Assembly: GCF_037975245.1 (NCBI RefSeq)
Contig: NC_092567.1
Span: forward strand, 11,253,376 to 11,317,375
Reading direction: 5' to 3'
DNA: 64,000 nt
Source: Apostichopus japonicus
Taxonomy: Eukaryota; Echinodermata; Holothuroidea; Aspidochirotida; Stichopodidae
Below are positions 1-10,800 of this stretch, piece after piece (position 1 is the first letter of the stretch; each line of letters opens with the position of its first letter). The position numbers and the translations under genes were made by a program. Below the pieces are notes generated by a model. The model worked only from the letters and a program-made list of their open reading frames with translations. It was not told where the DNA came from and ran no database searches.

Positions 1-61
1 AAGGTCAATTTTGACCGAAAATGTTAGGTTAACTCACAAATTACAAGAATATGTGAAAATG

Positions 62-120
62 AGAGTGCGACAGTCGGAAAAATTAGAGTGCGACAGTCGG
101 AAATTCCGAGTGTCGCACTC
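62..120. repeat. Short direct plus inverted repeat cluster
   Basis: A 19-bp unit AGAGTGCGACAGTCGGAAA occurs twice in direct orientation (about 62-80 and 85-103). It is followed at once by an inverted, slightly diverged copy (TTCCGAGTGTCGCACTC, 104-120), so the segment can fold into a hairpin. It may be the edge of a transposon that starts left of the window; no partner end or target duplication is visible. Confidence 0.6.
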
Positions 121-240
121 AAATTTTTCAACTATCGTCAGTTTAACCAAGATTGGGGGTGTGAGACATCTCCCACCCCCAAGCGACGTCCCTGGGGGAT
201 GGGGTATGCGGGGGAGACTAACAAATTTTCCAATTTCTGC

Positions 241-682
241 AAATTGACCATTTGTAGCGATCTTTGATTTCATCAATTATTCAATTTGCTGCAAAGGACG
301 AAATATTGAGATCGCAGACACGCGAACTTGAGGTATAAAATCACGGCAGTTTGTTACATTTCTGCGAAAAGTGAGTTCTATAGGAATGCACCTGATCATC
401 GACTTACCACTCACTGCAGGCCTCGACAATTACGGTCGCCAACTCGCCAATGGCGATTATAATTTGCGACTGGCGAGCAAAATATGCACTACGCTCAACA
501 TTTTGGCGAGTGGCTCGTTCGTTTACTGACTTTATACGATAGGCTTACTATTAACTTGTGAATGGAACAATATAATGACCAATCTTTATCCGAAATCATA
601 ATATTCAATTTCTCACACCACTTTGAAAAGGCCTTATTCCTAACAACTGAATGATGAATGTAACAAATTATCATAAACATAT
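241..682. other. Intergenic stretch, no gene seen
   Basis: No ORF with recognisable protein similarity. Around 438-535 the sequence has several short inverted words built on TGGCGAGT/ACTCGCCA, a weak secondary-structure signal only. I see nothing else I can name. Confidence 0.5.
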
Positions 683-1644
683 CTACAAATACATATTTAC
701 AAAGATACCAAGCACCAAGACAATTTTTCCCAGTATTATTGTCAAACAGGCGTAAAAATTAGTAACTTTCAAAGCCACAGTGTGACTAAAAATATCAGTC
801 ATTCTAAAACCACCCTCTGCATAATCATGAATAACCTGTTGTCTACTAACACGATCAGGTTTATTCTTCCAAATAAACTTGAAAAATAAAGAATTCAAAT
901 CTTTCAAGGGGTCATCCGACAAATTAGGTAATGTTAACAAATAATAATTCAAATGAGGTAAGATAATTGATTTAAAAACCGTTACACGACCCAACGTAGT
1001 TAGAATACGCTTTGACCAAATGTTTATCAGATGCCTAATTTTATTTTCTGCCTTTGCGTAATTTACTGAAATCAATCTTTCAAGATCAGTATTAAAGATA
1101 ATTCCAAGTATAGTAAAATCCTCACCCTGGTTCCAAACAATGTTCCTCTCTTTACAATAAAGATCAGAAGACCCTTTCAAAGTACCAATTCCAACCAAAA
1201 TAGATTTATCCAAATTCATTGTTAGGCCAGAAGAACTACCAAAAAAATCAAGTCCATTTACAAGATTTTATAGGAAATCATAGTACCATAAATTAAAACG
1301 TTGTATCGTCCGCATATTGAGTCATTTTATATTATAACCCCCAAAGTCAAGACCACGAATAGACACATCGTTATTAATATAAATATTCAAAAGCTGAGCA
1401 ACGAGGTTAAAGAGGCAGGGTCACCCTGTCTACATACTCTGTCGATTGGAAAATAATTACAAAATGTACCATTTACCAAAACGGCTGAAGTCATTTTATT
1501 ATAGAATGTATGAAATCACCTTAAAAAAAGAAGCACCAAAATTCAATAAATGTAAAGCTTTTTCAATAATACTAAAAGCCACCGGATCAAGAGCTTTTTC
1601 AAAGTCGATTGCAAAAAAGTCCTGGATGATGCACTTTTTCAAGA

Positions 1645-2432
1645 TTAAAGCAGCATTTTGCGTTGGGTCGCTTTTTTCCACCTTTTTAACATGTGCATCG
1701 ATCAATCATAAAACAGCAAAAAGATACCATCCAAGTTTCACCCTGCCAAGAGCGTTAATTAGCGAGTAATTAACGATTTATATCGATAACGAGTTAAAGT
1801 GTCCTCGACAAAGTTTTCATATCTCCAAATCCACTAGTTTGAATTCCACCAATCAGTGAATAGTATGTTTATTCATGAGCAGTTTGCGTTTGGTCGCCGT
1901 TTTCTACTTTTTTGACATGTCCATCGAGTTTTTTACATACATCAAATCACAAAATAGCAAATTAAGATATTAGCCAAGTTTTTTCCCTGCCAAAAACGTT
2001 AATTAGCGAATATTCCACATACAAAATTAAATCGCATTCAGTTCCCAAACCCACTAGTTTGAATTCAACCAATCAGAGATGCAGGTTTAGTTATGAGCCG
2101 TTGCTAAAAATAGATTCAAGACTTTGCGTTGGTACAACTCCCTGGTACAACTGCCATATAGACTGTACACAAATCAAGCGTGGTGTTATATTACGTATCT
2201 GTCAATGACGTTCGTAGTGTTTAAATATTCATATTATGGGCGAGGTTTATTGGGTTCCCAACGGAAAATATCTTGGAGAACAACACAGTTGAAAGTTGCA
2301 ATTTTTTCGACTTTTATGCCACCATTTGAAGTAAAATATAAATAGATAAGCTAGTTATGTGTGTCGTTATGGCATAGTGGAGTCAGTGAGGTTGAGAAAT
2401 ACCATAGTCGAGGACGCAAAATGCTGCTTTAA
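1645..2432. mobile_element. MITE-like insertion with 19-bp terminal inverted repeats and TTAA ends, inside the LINE
   Basis: TTAAAGCAGCATTTTGCGT at 1645-1663 is exactly inverted at 2414-2432. Both ends carry TTAA, so the element proper is 1649-2428 (780 bp), flanked by TTAA target duplications. Removing the element and one TTAA joins the LINE RT: the minus-strand frame ending in FMIQF continues into LEKVHHPGLF, just ahead of motif A. This independently supports the insertion boundaries. TTAA target sites are the hallmark of piggyBac-type elements, but the termini do not start with the usual CC, so the superfamily is uncertain. No transposase ORF is present, so it is non-autonomous. Confidence 0.78.
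1659..2121 (+). repeat. Tandem duplication (~225 bp unit) inside the TTAA MITE
   Basis: The segment starting TTTGCGTTGGGTCGC at 1659 is repeated, diverged, from 1882 (TTTGCGTTTGGTCGCCG). Shared blocks in order are GACATGT/AACATGT, a CCCTGCCAA...CGTTAATTAGCGA block, and CCACTAGTTTGAATTC followed by ACCAATCAG. A third start, TTTGCGTTGG, appears at 2122 but diverges at once. Each repeat begins with a degenerate copy of the element's terminal inverted repeat, so the left end of the MITE has been tandemly amplified. Confidence 0.75.
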
Positions 2433-2650
2433 ATTGTATCATAAATAGTACAGATACAATCACCTATATATTTACAGAGTTAATTCGATTAGTAATGCAA
2501 GCTGACGCAATTTTATAAGAAACATTAAGTACAGTTATAGGTCTCCAATTACTCAACAGATTCCTAGGCTTATCACCCTTTGGTATAATTGAAATTACCC
2601 CAGGCCTGCTACTCAGTGACCTACCTAAAGCTACTACATTTGTCATCTCG

Positions 2651-2995
2651 AAAATGTGTTATCTGGGCTTGATAATTAAGCGAGTCGCCCTGGCCGAGGT
2701 ATATCATCCAATTTACATATAGTTTGACCAATTTAACAGCACCCGCTCTATCCGACTGATATGCAATTGTCCTTGCACAATAATGTACCAAAGAACTGCA
2801 GTGCACTATGCCCTCGGATGAAAAAGTGGTAGAGCCTGTCACATTCCTCCTCTGCGAGATCGACATGGAGGGGCAGGGTTGCAGCCCCGATCCGTACGAT
2901 CATGGAACCGAACCCTCTTCCGAAAAATGCCATGGTCGAGTTGAATGTTTAGTGTTTCATGACAATAGAATAACTTATTAATATTTCATCCACAG
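2651..2995 (+). other. Region between LINE and transposase; possible upstream exon
   Basis: The LINE similarity stops near 2650. On the plus strand an open stretch of about 55 codons starts with ATG at 2815 and ends near 2979, with several Cys and His residues. It does not match a clear FLYWCH or other zinc finger by eye. The AT-rich sequence ending CATCCACAG at 2995 looks like a 3' splice site for the transposase exon. No promoter was identified. Confidence 0.3.
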
Positions 2996-3058
2996 GATCG
3001 GACAAGACAAATAGTTGCAAGAGGCGTCAACGACCTTTCGGGCCCAGCAGCAGCACTT

Positions 3059-4111
3059 ATGCCCTCAGTCCAGACAATTAGTCGCGATATTCGCCGTCAG
3101 CGGCAACATGATGCACCACTGGTGCCTGGTCGCAACGATCGGAATTTTGTCATTCCGCACGACTTCACCATTATAAATGGTATGCCATTCCTTCGATATG
3201 ACAACGAACGTAATGACAGGATGCTCATCTTTGGTTCAGAAGCAAGTTTGGGCTTTCTCGCACAGAGTCAACATTGGTTTATGGATGGTACATTTCAAAC
3301 TTCGCCTCCACAGTTCGCACAGTTGTATACCATACACGGACTTGGTGGTGGGAGGAACGTTGTCGGAGCGTATGCCCTGCTCCCGAATAAACGGCAAGAT
3401 ACGTATGTTGAGATGCTTCTTCAACTTCAGCAGATGACGAACGACGCCTCACCAACTAGTGTTTTGACAGACTTTGAATTAGGAGCTATTGGTGCAGTGC
3501 GCACTGTACATCCAAATGCTGCTCGGAAAGGATGTCTCTTCCATCTATCTCAATCTGTGTACCGACGAGTACAGGCATCTGGTTTACAGGAGGCATATCT
3601 AAACGACGACGCATTCCGATCTAGTGTTCGTATGCTTCCAGCTCTTGCGTTTGTGCCCCTCCCTGACGTGGAAAACGCTTTTCTGGCTGTCTCCGCAATT
3701 TGGGGAGCTCGTGGGAGAGAGATTGTCGACTACTTCGAAAGTACATATATCGGACAAATGCGAGCTGGTAGGAGAGAGGACCCATTGTTTAGCAATGAAG
3801 TTTGGAATGTTTCCGACAGAATGGAAAACGACCTTCCGAGGACAAATAATGCACTAGAGGGGTGGCACAACGCATTTTCGCAATCCATTACATGCCCGCG
3901 TCCATCGGTATGGACACTCATTCAAGCCCTAAAGCGGGAAAACGCCATGGCAGCCTTGTCGATAGCCCAGATAGAAGCTGGACAACCGCCTGCACCACAG
4001 AAGCGAGTCTATCGAAGGATCAATGACAACTTGCGCACTGTATTCCAGGATTACCAGAACCGCAATACAATCGACTTCCTTCGGGCCATTTCATATAACT
4101 TGTGGCATTGA
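3059..4111 (+). CDS. MULE-type transposase, intact ORF
   Basis: The product is a DDE-class cut-and-paste transposase of the Mutator-like (MULE) type, expected to act in the nucleus on its element's ends. In the 350-residue frame the core is clear. FMDGTF holds the first Asp (residue 76). LTDFE holds the second (138), followed by the MULE CxxH motif CLFH (159-162). NNALEGWH holds the Glu (267). The RDIRRQR N-terminal segment and the length fit the catalytic part of invertebrate MULEs, which often carry an upstream FLYWCH zinc finger; none is visible here. The frame stays open upstream to 2969, and a plausible splice acceptor lies at 2995/2996, so the ATG given may be internal. No stops or frameshifts interrupt it, and it is GC-richer than its AT-rich surroundings. 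I found no terminal inverted repeats. It could be a recently active transposon or a domesticated copy. Confidence 0.88.
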   Translation: MPSVQTISRDIRRQRQHDAPLVPGRNDRNFVIPHDFTIINGMPFLRYDNERNDRMLIFGSEASLGFLAQSQHWFMDGTFQTSPPQFAQLYTIHGLGGGRNVVGAYALLPNKRQDTYVEMLLQLQQMTNDASPTSVLTDFELGAIGAVRTVHPNAARKGCLFHLSQSVYRRVQASGLQEAYLNDDAFRSSVRMLPALAFVPLPDVENAFLAVSAIWGARGREIVDYFESTYIGQMRAGRREDPLFSNEVWNVSDRMENDLPRTNNALEGWHNAFSQSITCPRPSVWTLIQALKRENAMAALSIAQIEAGQPPAPQKRVYRRINDNLRTVFQDYQNRNTIDFLRAISYNLWH

Positions 4112-4161
4112 GAATGGTTGAGGTAAAGTCTGCAGGTGCCGCAGTATTGGACACATTCAGT

Positions 4162-4627
4162 CATAGGCGTAGGAGCCTATTTTTTTTTTTTTTTTGGGGG
4201 GGGGGGGCTGTAACGACTTGCCCGAAAAACATAGGCAAAATTTTTCGCGCGCTCCGCGCGCGCTCAACATCTTAATGTGCATATCATATAGGCATTCATC
4301 AGTTATTACATCACATGCAAATAACCGATAAATGCCCGTATTAAATGCACATTACGATGGTGAACGCGCGTGTATAGCGCGCAGAAAATTTTGGTAACAT
4401 TTTCCGTCTTATTACCCTTCCATATTGGTTATAATTATTGGGGAAGTTGTTACAATAAGAACGATAATAATAATATCAGTTTAACCATTAAAAAACACAT
4501 TGCAAATTATTCTTCTTTCAGTAGGTGCCCGAAAAATTCTCAGCATATTGCCAGAATTTTCACCAAAAATTTTGGTTGGGGCTGCAGCCCCCCAGCCCCC
4601 CCCCCCCCCCCGCCTCCTACGACTATG
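4162..4627. mobile_element. hAT-like MITE with 8-bp target-site duplication
   Basis: The left end CATAGGCGTAGGAG (4162-4175) and right end CTCCTACGACTATG (4614-4627) are inverted repeats with one mismatch. The element is flanked by identical 8-bp repeats CATTCAGT (4154-4161 and 4628-4635). An 8-bp duplication and this terminus type fit hAT elements. Subterminal parts are a T-run then G-run on the left, and a C-run of about 16 on the right, with a CpG-rich GCGCGCTCCGCGCGCGCTC block at 4247. The 466-bp element has no transposase, so it is non-autonomous. It starts 50 bp after the MULE stop codon. Confidence 0.85.
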
Positions 4628-4635
4628 CATTCAGT

Positions 4636-6270
4636 CAGCAATCTGTTTTGGTCAATGTTTCAAAACTATTCGCATTTCATTATTTTGTTACTATTCATCA
4701 TATTCCAGTTATATATCATTGTCAGTAAAAGGCGCCTAAAAACGGGTTATCCATGTTTAGCGTATATCGTCAAATTCTATTCAGTTTTTTGGTTCTTTGT
4801 CGAATGAACGGACCTATACAGCCGTGATGGCGTGTGTACGACTGTATGTGTTTATGTGTATTTTAACCATACATACTCAGAAACTATAAGTGTGATCATT
4901 TTAAAAATTGGTAGGTTGAAGCCCCACGGTATCCAGTCAAAACGTCCCTTTACTAAAACCTCCCCGCTTTTTTAAGACCAAAACGTCCCCGCAGTCAAAA
5001 CGTCCCCGCTTTTTATAATCAGTTGGAATGCAAGTGTTGATGCTTTTAGTTCAAATATAAGAGTAAGGATAAGTATACTTTAGGTTGGAAACACAGTTTT
5101 TAGGGAAGTGCCGGGTATGAGGGCGGAAATAATTTTGAGTATAATTTTCTGAGAAATAATATAAAAGTAAAAAGGAATTCAAGAGGGCTGTAGGGTTATA
5201 GCATTTTTTTAAACACGAGTTGGTTTCTGAATGAATATATACGATATTGAGGGAAGGGAATATAAAAAAGTTTTGTTTTGTTTACGTACAACAAGTTACT
5301 TTTGGAATCGGTGCGAGACGGGCTGGATGAAAGTGATATATATTTTCCTACAGCACATACGCTATTTTCTTTTTCTGAAGATACTTTATATTTTCTTATT
5401 TTCGTGATTCTTTGCCTTTTTTCTATAGACCCTTTTCCAGAATTAATTCTGCTTTTTTCCTTAATTCGTTAATTCACTGAAAAAAATATAGGGTATACTT
5501 TTTCCTACCAAAAATAATTAAACGATATAGTCCTTCATGATTTATTTAGCGCCTGTAATCCAACTTGCATGCCGATAACTTTGCCAAATTATAACTTAAC
5601 AAACTCAGAATTGGTAAGTGAGATCATTCTCAGACTTAGTATTTGCAGATTCCTCTTAGGCAATTGATGAACCCTATTTCTTTTGTTGAATCTCATTCAC
5701 AGTGAATTCCTTCAATATAAATATATGCTTTACCAGTAATATTGGTAAGTGACCTGGTTAGAAACCCTTATCAAAAGTTGAATATTTTGCTATAATGTCT
5801 TGGCAAAGAGATGTTGTCATTTATTTTCTTCGTAACTTAACAAGATCAACTTTTCCGCTTTCGATAATTTCAAGCTCATAATTCTTGCTGATTATTTCTA
5901 CATTTCATTCTCAGTTTCAAAATTAATAAATCGTTAGAATATTATTCAGTAATCCAAAATGTTTCAGAGCATGGGCTAACAGAAGTTCAAACATTTAGTC
6001 ATTCAAAACTCTGTATTGTTTTTCTTCCACGTTGACTTATATGAATAAACGCTTGTAAAAACCAAAGCAAATTGTTCTGTTGGTATTCGTGTAATGAATT
6101 CCTAACATAAAAGATAAGTACATAACCTCACCAATAACTTGATGAATAACTCTTCATTCGAACTGCTTAAATATCAGATGTGGGAATCCAACAAAGTAAC
6201 TCATCTGGAGCGCGGAGGCATGATGTCCATATAATTATCACGCATTAAATATATACACAAGAATTTTCTT
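4636..6270. other. AT-rich non-coding stretch
   Basis: No ORF with recognisable similarity. The only local structure I see is three or four copies of the word AAAACGTCCC(CGC) between 4939 and 5016. I cannot tell whether that marks an old transposon. The remainder is plain AT-rich sequence with poly-A/T runs. Confidence 0.5.
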
Positions 6271-6348
6271 TGATAGGTGTCAAAACGCGTGTATATGAAG
6301 GGACCGCGTCCGAGGGGCCCCGACGAAACGCGTCAAAACAAAAATGGC

Positions 6349-6501
6349 AGTGGCTATTCTTGCGACCAGAGTAACAATTATTGATAAACTATGCTTACAA
6401 CATCGGCGAATTTCCGGTTACGCATGCGCAGTAAATTAAATGAAGCAACTGCGCATGCGTAACCTGAAATTATTGTTACTCCTGGTTGTAAAATAGCCAC
6501 T
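6349..6501. mobile_element. Hairpin MITE-like element
   Basis: The outer arms AGTGGCTATT (6349-6358) and AATAGCCACT (6492-6501) are inverted. They extend with indels through ACCAG-AGTAACAAT on the left and ATTGTTACT-CCTGGT on the right. The core is a second near-perfect palindrome, GGTTACGCATGCGCAGT (about 6416-6432) against ACTGCGCATGCGTAACC (about 6448-6464). No convincing target duplication flanks it, so its class is unknown. A CpG-rich 60-bp stretch (about 6280-6340, with two AAACGCG words) lies just before it. Confidence 0.6.
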
Positions 6502-6885
6502 TTGAACAAAAATACGCTTGAAATTAAAACTCCCCCTAGGAAATGAACGTTTTGACAATGCGAGATGATATCCAATGGATTAAATCTATATGAGAGTTGC
6601 TCTTGGTAGTTTTTGCAGCGGATAAAACAGAATGTAGTGCAGATGAGTTGTAATATAGAGTTGCATGCATCTAGCAGAAAATTCTTGCTTCCAGGGTGAA
6701 GTCCTTCTACTAAAATGGCTGCACATGGTATGTATCCACAAAATTGAGTAATGTGTTTTCTCCAGACTGTCTCTTGACAAAACAAAAACATCTATTAGGG
6801 TACGGTAGTGAAGGTATTTCAACAACAGGTGAGCTTGCCTGATTAATTCTGTTGAGTCACAATGTTGAATAGGCTGACCAGCGGT

Positions 6886-7155
6886 GTTCAAAAGAGTGGC
6901 TAATGCTTTTGGTTTATATATGATCACAGGATTGTGGTTTCGATTCAAGCTCTGACCCTTACGTTGTGTCTTTGGGCAAGGCACTTTTATCTCGATTGCC
7001 CCTCTCCATCCAGGTGTATAAATGTGTACCTGTGAGGTAAATAAGGTGTGTTCGCTGGATTCTCGGCAGCCAGCCTGATGACCAGTGATTCAAAATGCTT
7101 TGATATAGCTGTGCCATATAAAGCGCTATACAAAAACTAACATAACATAACAAAT
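6886..7155 (+). mobile_element. tRNA-derived SINE, diverged
   Basis: A tRNA-like head has a plausible A box (TGGCTAATGCT, about 6898) and a B box-like GGTTTCGATTCAAGCTC (about 6936). The body contains TTTGGGCAAGGCACTTTT, a word shared by many aquatic-animal SINEs, then a CCATCCAGGTGTATAAATG block. The 3' end, TAAAGCGCTATACAAAAACT, is LINE-tail-like and runs into short AACAT repeats (7135-7155), typical of a SINE tail. The 5' end is approximate and no target duplication was confirmed. Confidence 0.7.
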
Positions 7156-7564
7156 CATCAATTAAAATTACTCAGAAGGAAACTGGAAAATGGTAAGTCG
7201 CAATAAGCAGGAATTGTTCGGAGATTAATAATACAGAATAGTTTCACTATAACAAATACTAAATTAAGTACCAGCAGTGAGAATGCCCAACCCAACCCGC
7301 GGGCCTCGGTCCATTGTCAAACCCTATCCAGGAGCTTTGGGGGCTTATATATGAAACACTCGAATCTTTTTTAAAAGTCGGGAGGTTAAAAGGGCCACGG
7401 CACACGACGACCCTATTGGTGCCAGTGTTACCGGCACCCTGACCCAATTGTAAGTATGCTCTCGGAGTTGCCCGGCGACCAGGGTATATGTTGAGGCCCG
7501 CGGGAAACTAACCTCGTAAAAAGACGGGCGTATCCGTCGCTGGCATATGTCAAGGGGCATATTC
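7156..7564. other. Non-coding stretch before the minisatellite
   Basis: No recognisable gene or element. GC content rises toward the minisatellite and the short ORFs here have no family signature. Confidence 0.4.
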
Positions 7565-7850
7565 GTCCGGGGGTATTTATCCGGGGGGGGGTAATTGTCT
7601 TGGTGGTAGTTGTCCTGGGAGGTAGTTGTCCGGGTGGGTAGTTGTCCGGGTGGGTAGTTGTCCGGGGGGTTTATGTCCTCGGGGGTAATTGTCCGGGGGG
7701 TATCTGTCCGGGGGGTAGTTGTCCTGGGGGGTAGTTGTCCGGGATGGTATTTGTCCGGGGGGTATCTGTCCGGGTGGTATCTGTCCGGGGGGTTATTGTC
7801 TGGGGGGTTATCGTCCGGGGGGTATTTGTCTGGGGGGTATTTGTCCGGTC
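7565..7850 (+). repeat. 18-bp G-rich minisatellite, about 16 units
   Basis: Imperfect units of about 18 bp with core GTCCGGGGGGTATTT or GTCCGGGTGGGTAGTT repeat across about 285 bp. Units vary at G-run length and in the TATCT/TAGTT/TATTT portion. In one minus-strand frame this gives a PPGQLPPGQI-type peptide repeat, which follows from the 18-bp period and is not evidence of a gene. The block stops exactly where the inverted satellite begins. Confidence 0.9.
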
Positions 7851-7853
7851 ACG

Positions 7854-10800
7854 GTTGCATATGCTACATTCATACAATTTGATATATCTCAGAGAAATAT
7901 GATTGTACACTATTGTGGTTTTCTCATATTGTTCCAGAAAGATTTTTTTACCATTTCCAACAGCATAGATTAAAGTGATGTATATTAAATGTAAAGTAGA
8001 ATTTTTTTTTTGCAACTCTTAGGGTCCCCATAATGTGTGTGAGAATTTAATGAAGTCTAATATTAATTTTTGACCATCTATATTTCCACCGTTTCAAAGT
8101 TTCCATGTCATTCCAAATTGGTAAACTGCTTAGACTCAAATACATCAGTGTAGAAAATTACCTTGTACAACTTTTACAAGTTCCACCCATATGTGGATCC
8201 ATCATGTGGTGCAGTTAGGGGTGCGGGGGTTGCTGTAGAGGGCAACTGGGAATGCAGGTACATAGGTTTGAGATCTCATTAATATCAAATATTTGAAAGC
8301 ATAGGATTTTATGTGTATTCATCCTTGTTGAATGGGATGGAGGGTGGGGAGGGGGTGGGTCCAAGGGGCTTGGCAGGAGACTATTTGATTTTATCCCTGC
8401 TAAATAAAGTTTGATATGTCTTGAAAATTACAGATTGTACACTATCTAGCTCATTGCATGGGGCAGTTGGTGTCGGTTACTATGGAATCAGGTACCGTAT
8501 ACAGGGTTAGACCTCCATAATGCCCTAATATTGTGATATTATGTCTAAATTATGTTTTCATATCATTCCACTAGTTGAGTGGGAATGAGGGGTGGAGATG
8601 ATTGGAAAGCGCTATTGAGAAAATACACTGTTGCATATGCTACATTCATACAATTTGATATATCTCAGAGAAAATAGGGTTGTACACTGTTAGGGTTTTC
8701 TCCTATTGTTTGAGGAAGATTTTTTTAGCATTTCCAACAGCATAGATTAAGGTATATTAAATGATAGTTAATTTTATGTTTGTTTTCAACTTTTAGGGTC
8801 CCATTTATGTATGTGAGAATTTAATGAACATCTACCATTAGTTTTTGACCATCTTATTTCCACCATTTCAAGGTTTCCATGCCATCCCAAATTGGGAAAC
8901 TGCTCAATCTCAAATATATCAGTGTAAAAAATTACTTTCTCCAACTTTTACATTCACCACCAATATGTAGAACCATCATGTGGAGCAGATAGGGGGGAGG
9001 GGAGGGGAGGGGGGTAGCAACTGGGAAAGCAGGTTAGAGCTCTCATTAGGATCAAATATTTGAAAGCATAGGATTTTATGTGAATTCGTCCTTGTTGAAT
9101 GGGATGGAGAATCGGTGGGGGGGGGGGGGGATGGATCCAAGTGACTTGGCTGCCCTGTTGAACATAATTTGCTTTTATCCCTGCTATATAAAGGTTGATA
9201 TGTCTTGAAAATAACAGATTGTACACTATCTAGCTCATTGCATGGGGAAGTTCAAGGTGTCGGTTACTATGGAATCAGGTACCGTATACAGGGTTAGACC
9301 TCCATTATGCCCTAATATTGTGATATTATGTCTAAATAATGTTTTCATATCATTCCACTAGTTGAGTGGGAATGAGGGGTGGGGATGATTGGAAAGCCCT
9401 ATTGAGAAAATACACTGTTGCATATGCTACATTCATACAATTTGATATATCTCAGAGAAATATGGTTGTACACTGTTGTGGTTTTCTCATATTGTTCCAG
9501 AAAGATTTTTTTACCATTTCCAACAGCACAGATTAAGGTGCATTAAAGATAGGTAATTTTATTTTTGTTTTCAACTTGTAGGGTCCCATTATGTATGTGA
9601 GAATTTAATGAACATCTACCATTAATTTTTGACCATCTTATTTCCACCATTTCAAGGTTTCCATGTCATCCCAAATTGGTAAACTGCTTAGACTCAAATA
9701 CATCAGTGTAGAAAATTACCTTGTACAACTTTTACAGGCTCCACCAATATATGGAACCATCATGTGGAGCAGAAAGGGGAGGGGACGGGGGTAGCAACTG
9801 GGAAAGCAGGTTAGAGCTCTCATTAAGATCAAATATTTGAAAGCATAGGATTTTATGTGAATTCATCCTTGTTGAATGGGATGGAGGGTCGGTGGGGGGG
9901 GGGGATCCAAGTGACTTGGCTGCCCTCTTGGACATAATTTGCTTTTATCCCTGCTACATAAAGTTTGATATGTCTTGAAAATTACAGATTGTACACTATC
10001 TAGCTCATTGCATGGGGCAGTTCAAGGTGTCGGTTACTATGGAATCAGGTACCGTATACAGGGTTAGACCTCCATGATGCCCTAATATTGTGATATTATG
10101 TCTAAATAATGTTTTCATATCATTCCATTAGTTGAGTGGGAATGAGGGGTGGAGATGATTGGAAAGCGCTATTGAGAAAATGCACTGTTGCATATGCTAC
10201 ATTCATACAATTTGATATATCTCAGAGAAAATAGGGTTGTACACTGTTAGGGTTTTCTCCTATTGTTTGAGGAAGATTTTTTTACCATTTCCAACAGCAT
10301 AGATTAAGGTATATTAAATGATAGTTAATTTTATTTTTGTTTTCAACTTTTAGCTAGGGTCCCATTTATGTAAGTGAGAATTTAATGAACATCGCTACCA
10401 TTAATTTTTGACCATCTTATTTCCACCATTTCAAGGTTTCCATGCCATCCCAAATTGGGAAACTGCTCAATCTCAAATATATCAGTGTAGAAAATTACTT
10501 TCTCCAACTTTTACATTCACCACAAATATGTAGAACCATCATGTGGAGCAGAAAGGGGGGAGGGGAGGGGAGGGGGGTAGCAACTGGGAAAGCAGGTTAG
10601 AGCTCTCATTAGGATCAAATATTTTAGAGCATAGGATTTTATGTGAATTCATCCTTGTTGAATGGGATGGAGGGTCGGTGGGGGGGGGGGGGGGGGATGG
10701 ATCCAAGTGACTTGGCTGCCCTGTTGAACATAATTTGCTTTTATCCCTGCTATATAAAGGTTGATATGTCTTGAAAATAACAGATTGTACACTATCTAGC

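Larger units (their letters stand above)
683..2650 (-). pseudogene. Non-LTR retrotransposon (LINE) reverse transcriptase, truncated and frameshifted
   Basis: This is a dead LINE RT read right to left. Ordered RT landmarks survive in different frames. The finger/palm entry has SIIPKGDKP and NWRPITVLNVSYKI (2464-2646). The motif A region has FAIDFEKALD (1499-1705). CRQGDP, the motif B-type loop, lies at about 1416-1437. The catalytic motif C, QYADDTT, lies at about 1299-1319. The thumb/connection region spans 683-1219 (LGIIF, IWSKRILTTLGRVTVFKS, FKFIWKNKPDRVSR, EGGFRM). Motif order matches RT order, so this is one element. The endonuclease and ORF1 are missing, consistent with 5' truncation near 2650. 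Frameshifts and stops separate the blocks, and a 788-bp element is inserted between the palm entry and motif A. The style resembles L1/Tx1-group LINEs, but I cannot assign the clade. Confidence 0.88.

Noticed and set aside
2811-2979. FLYWCH zinc finger exon for the transposase
   Set aside because: Cys and His are present, but the spacing and the aromatic pattern of FLYWCH are not, so only an uncertain upstream exon is noted.
4370-4807. 145-codon ORF
   Set aside because: It runs through the MITE's C-run and its 3' flank, and has no recognisable family features.
7565-7850. Possible Pro/Gly-rich repeat protein on the minus strand
   Set aside because: The period is 18 bp, a multiple of three, so any frame stays open. 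No start context, exon or homologous domain supports a gene.
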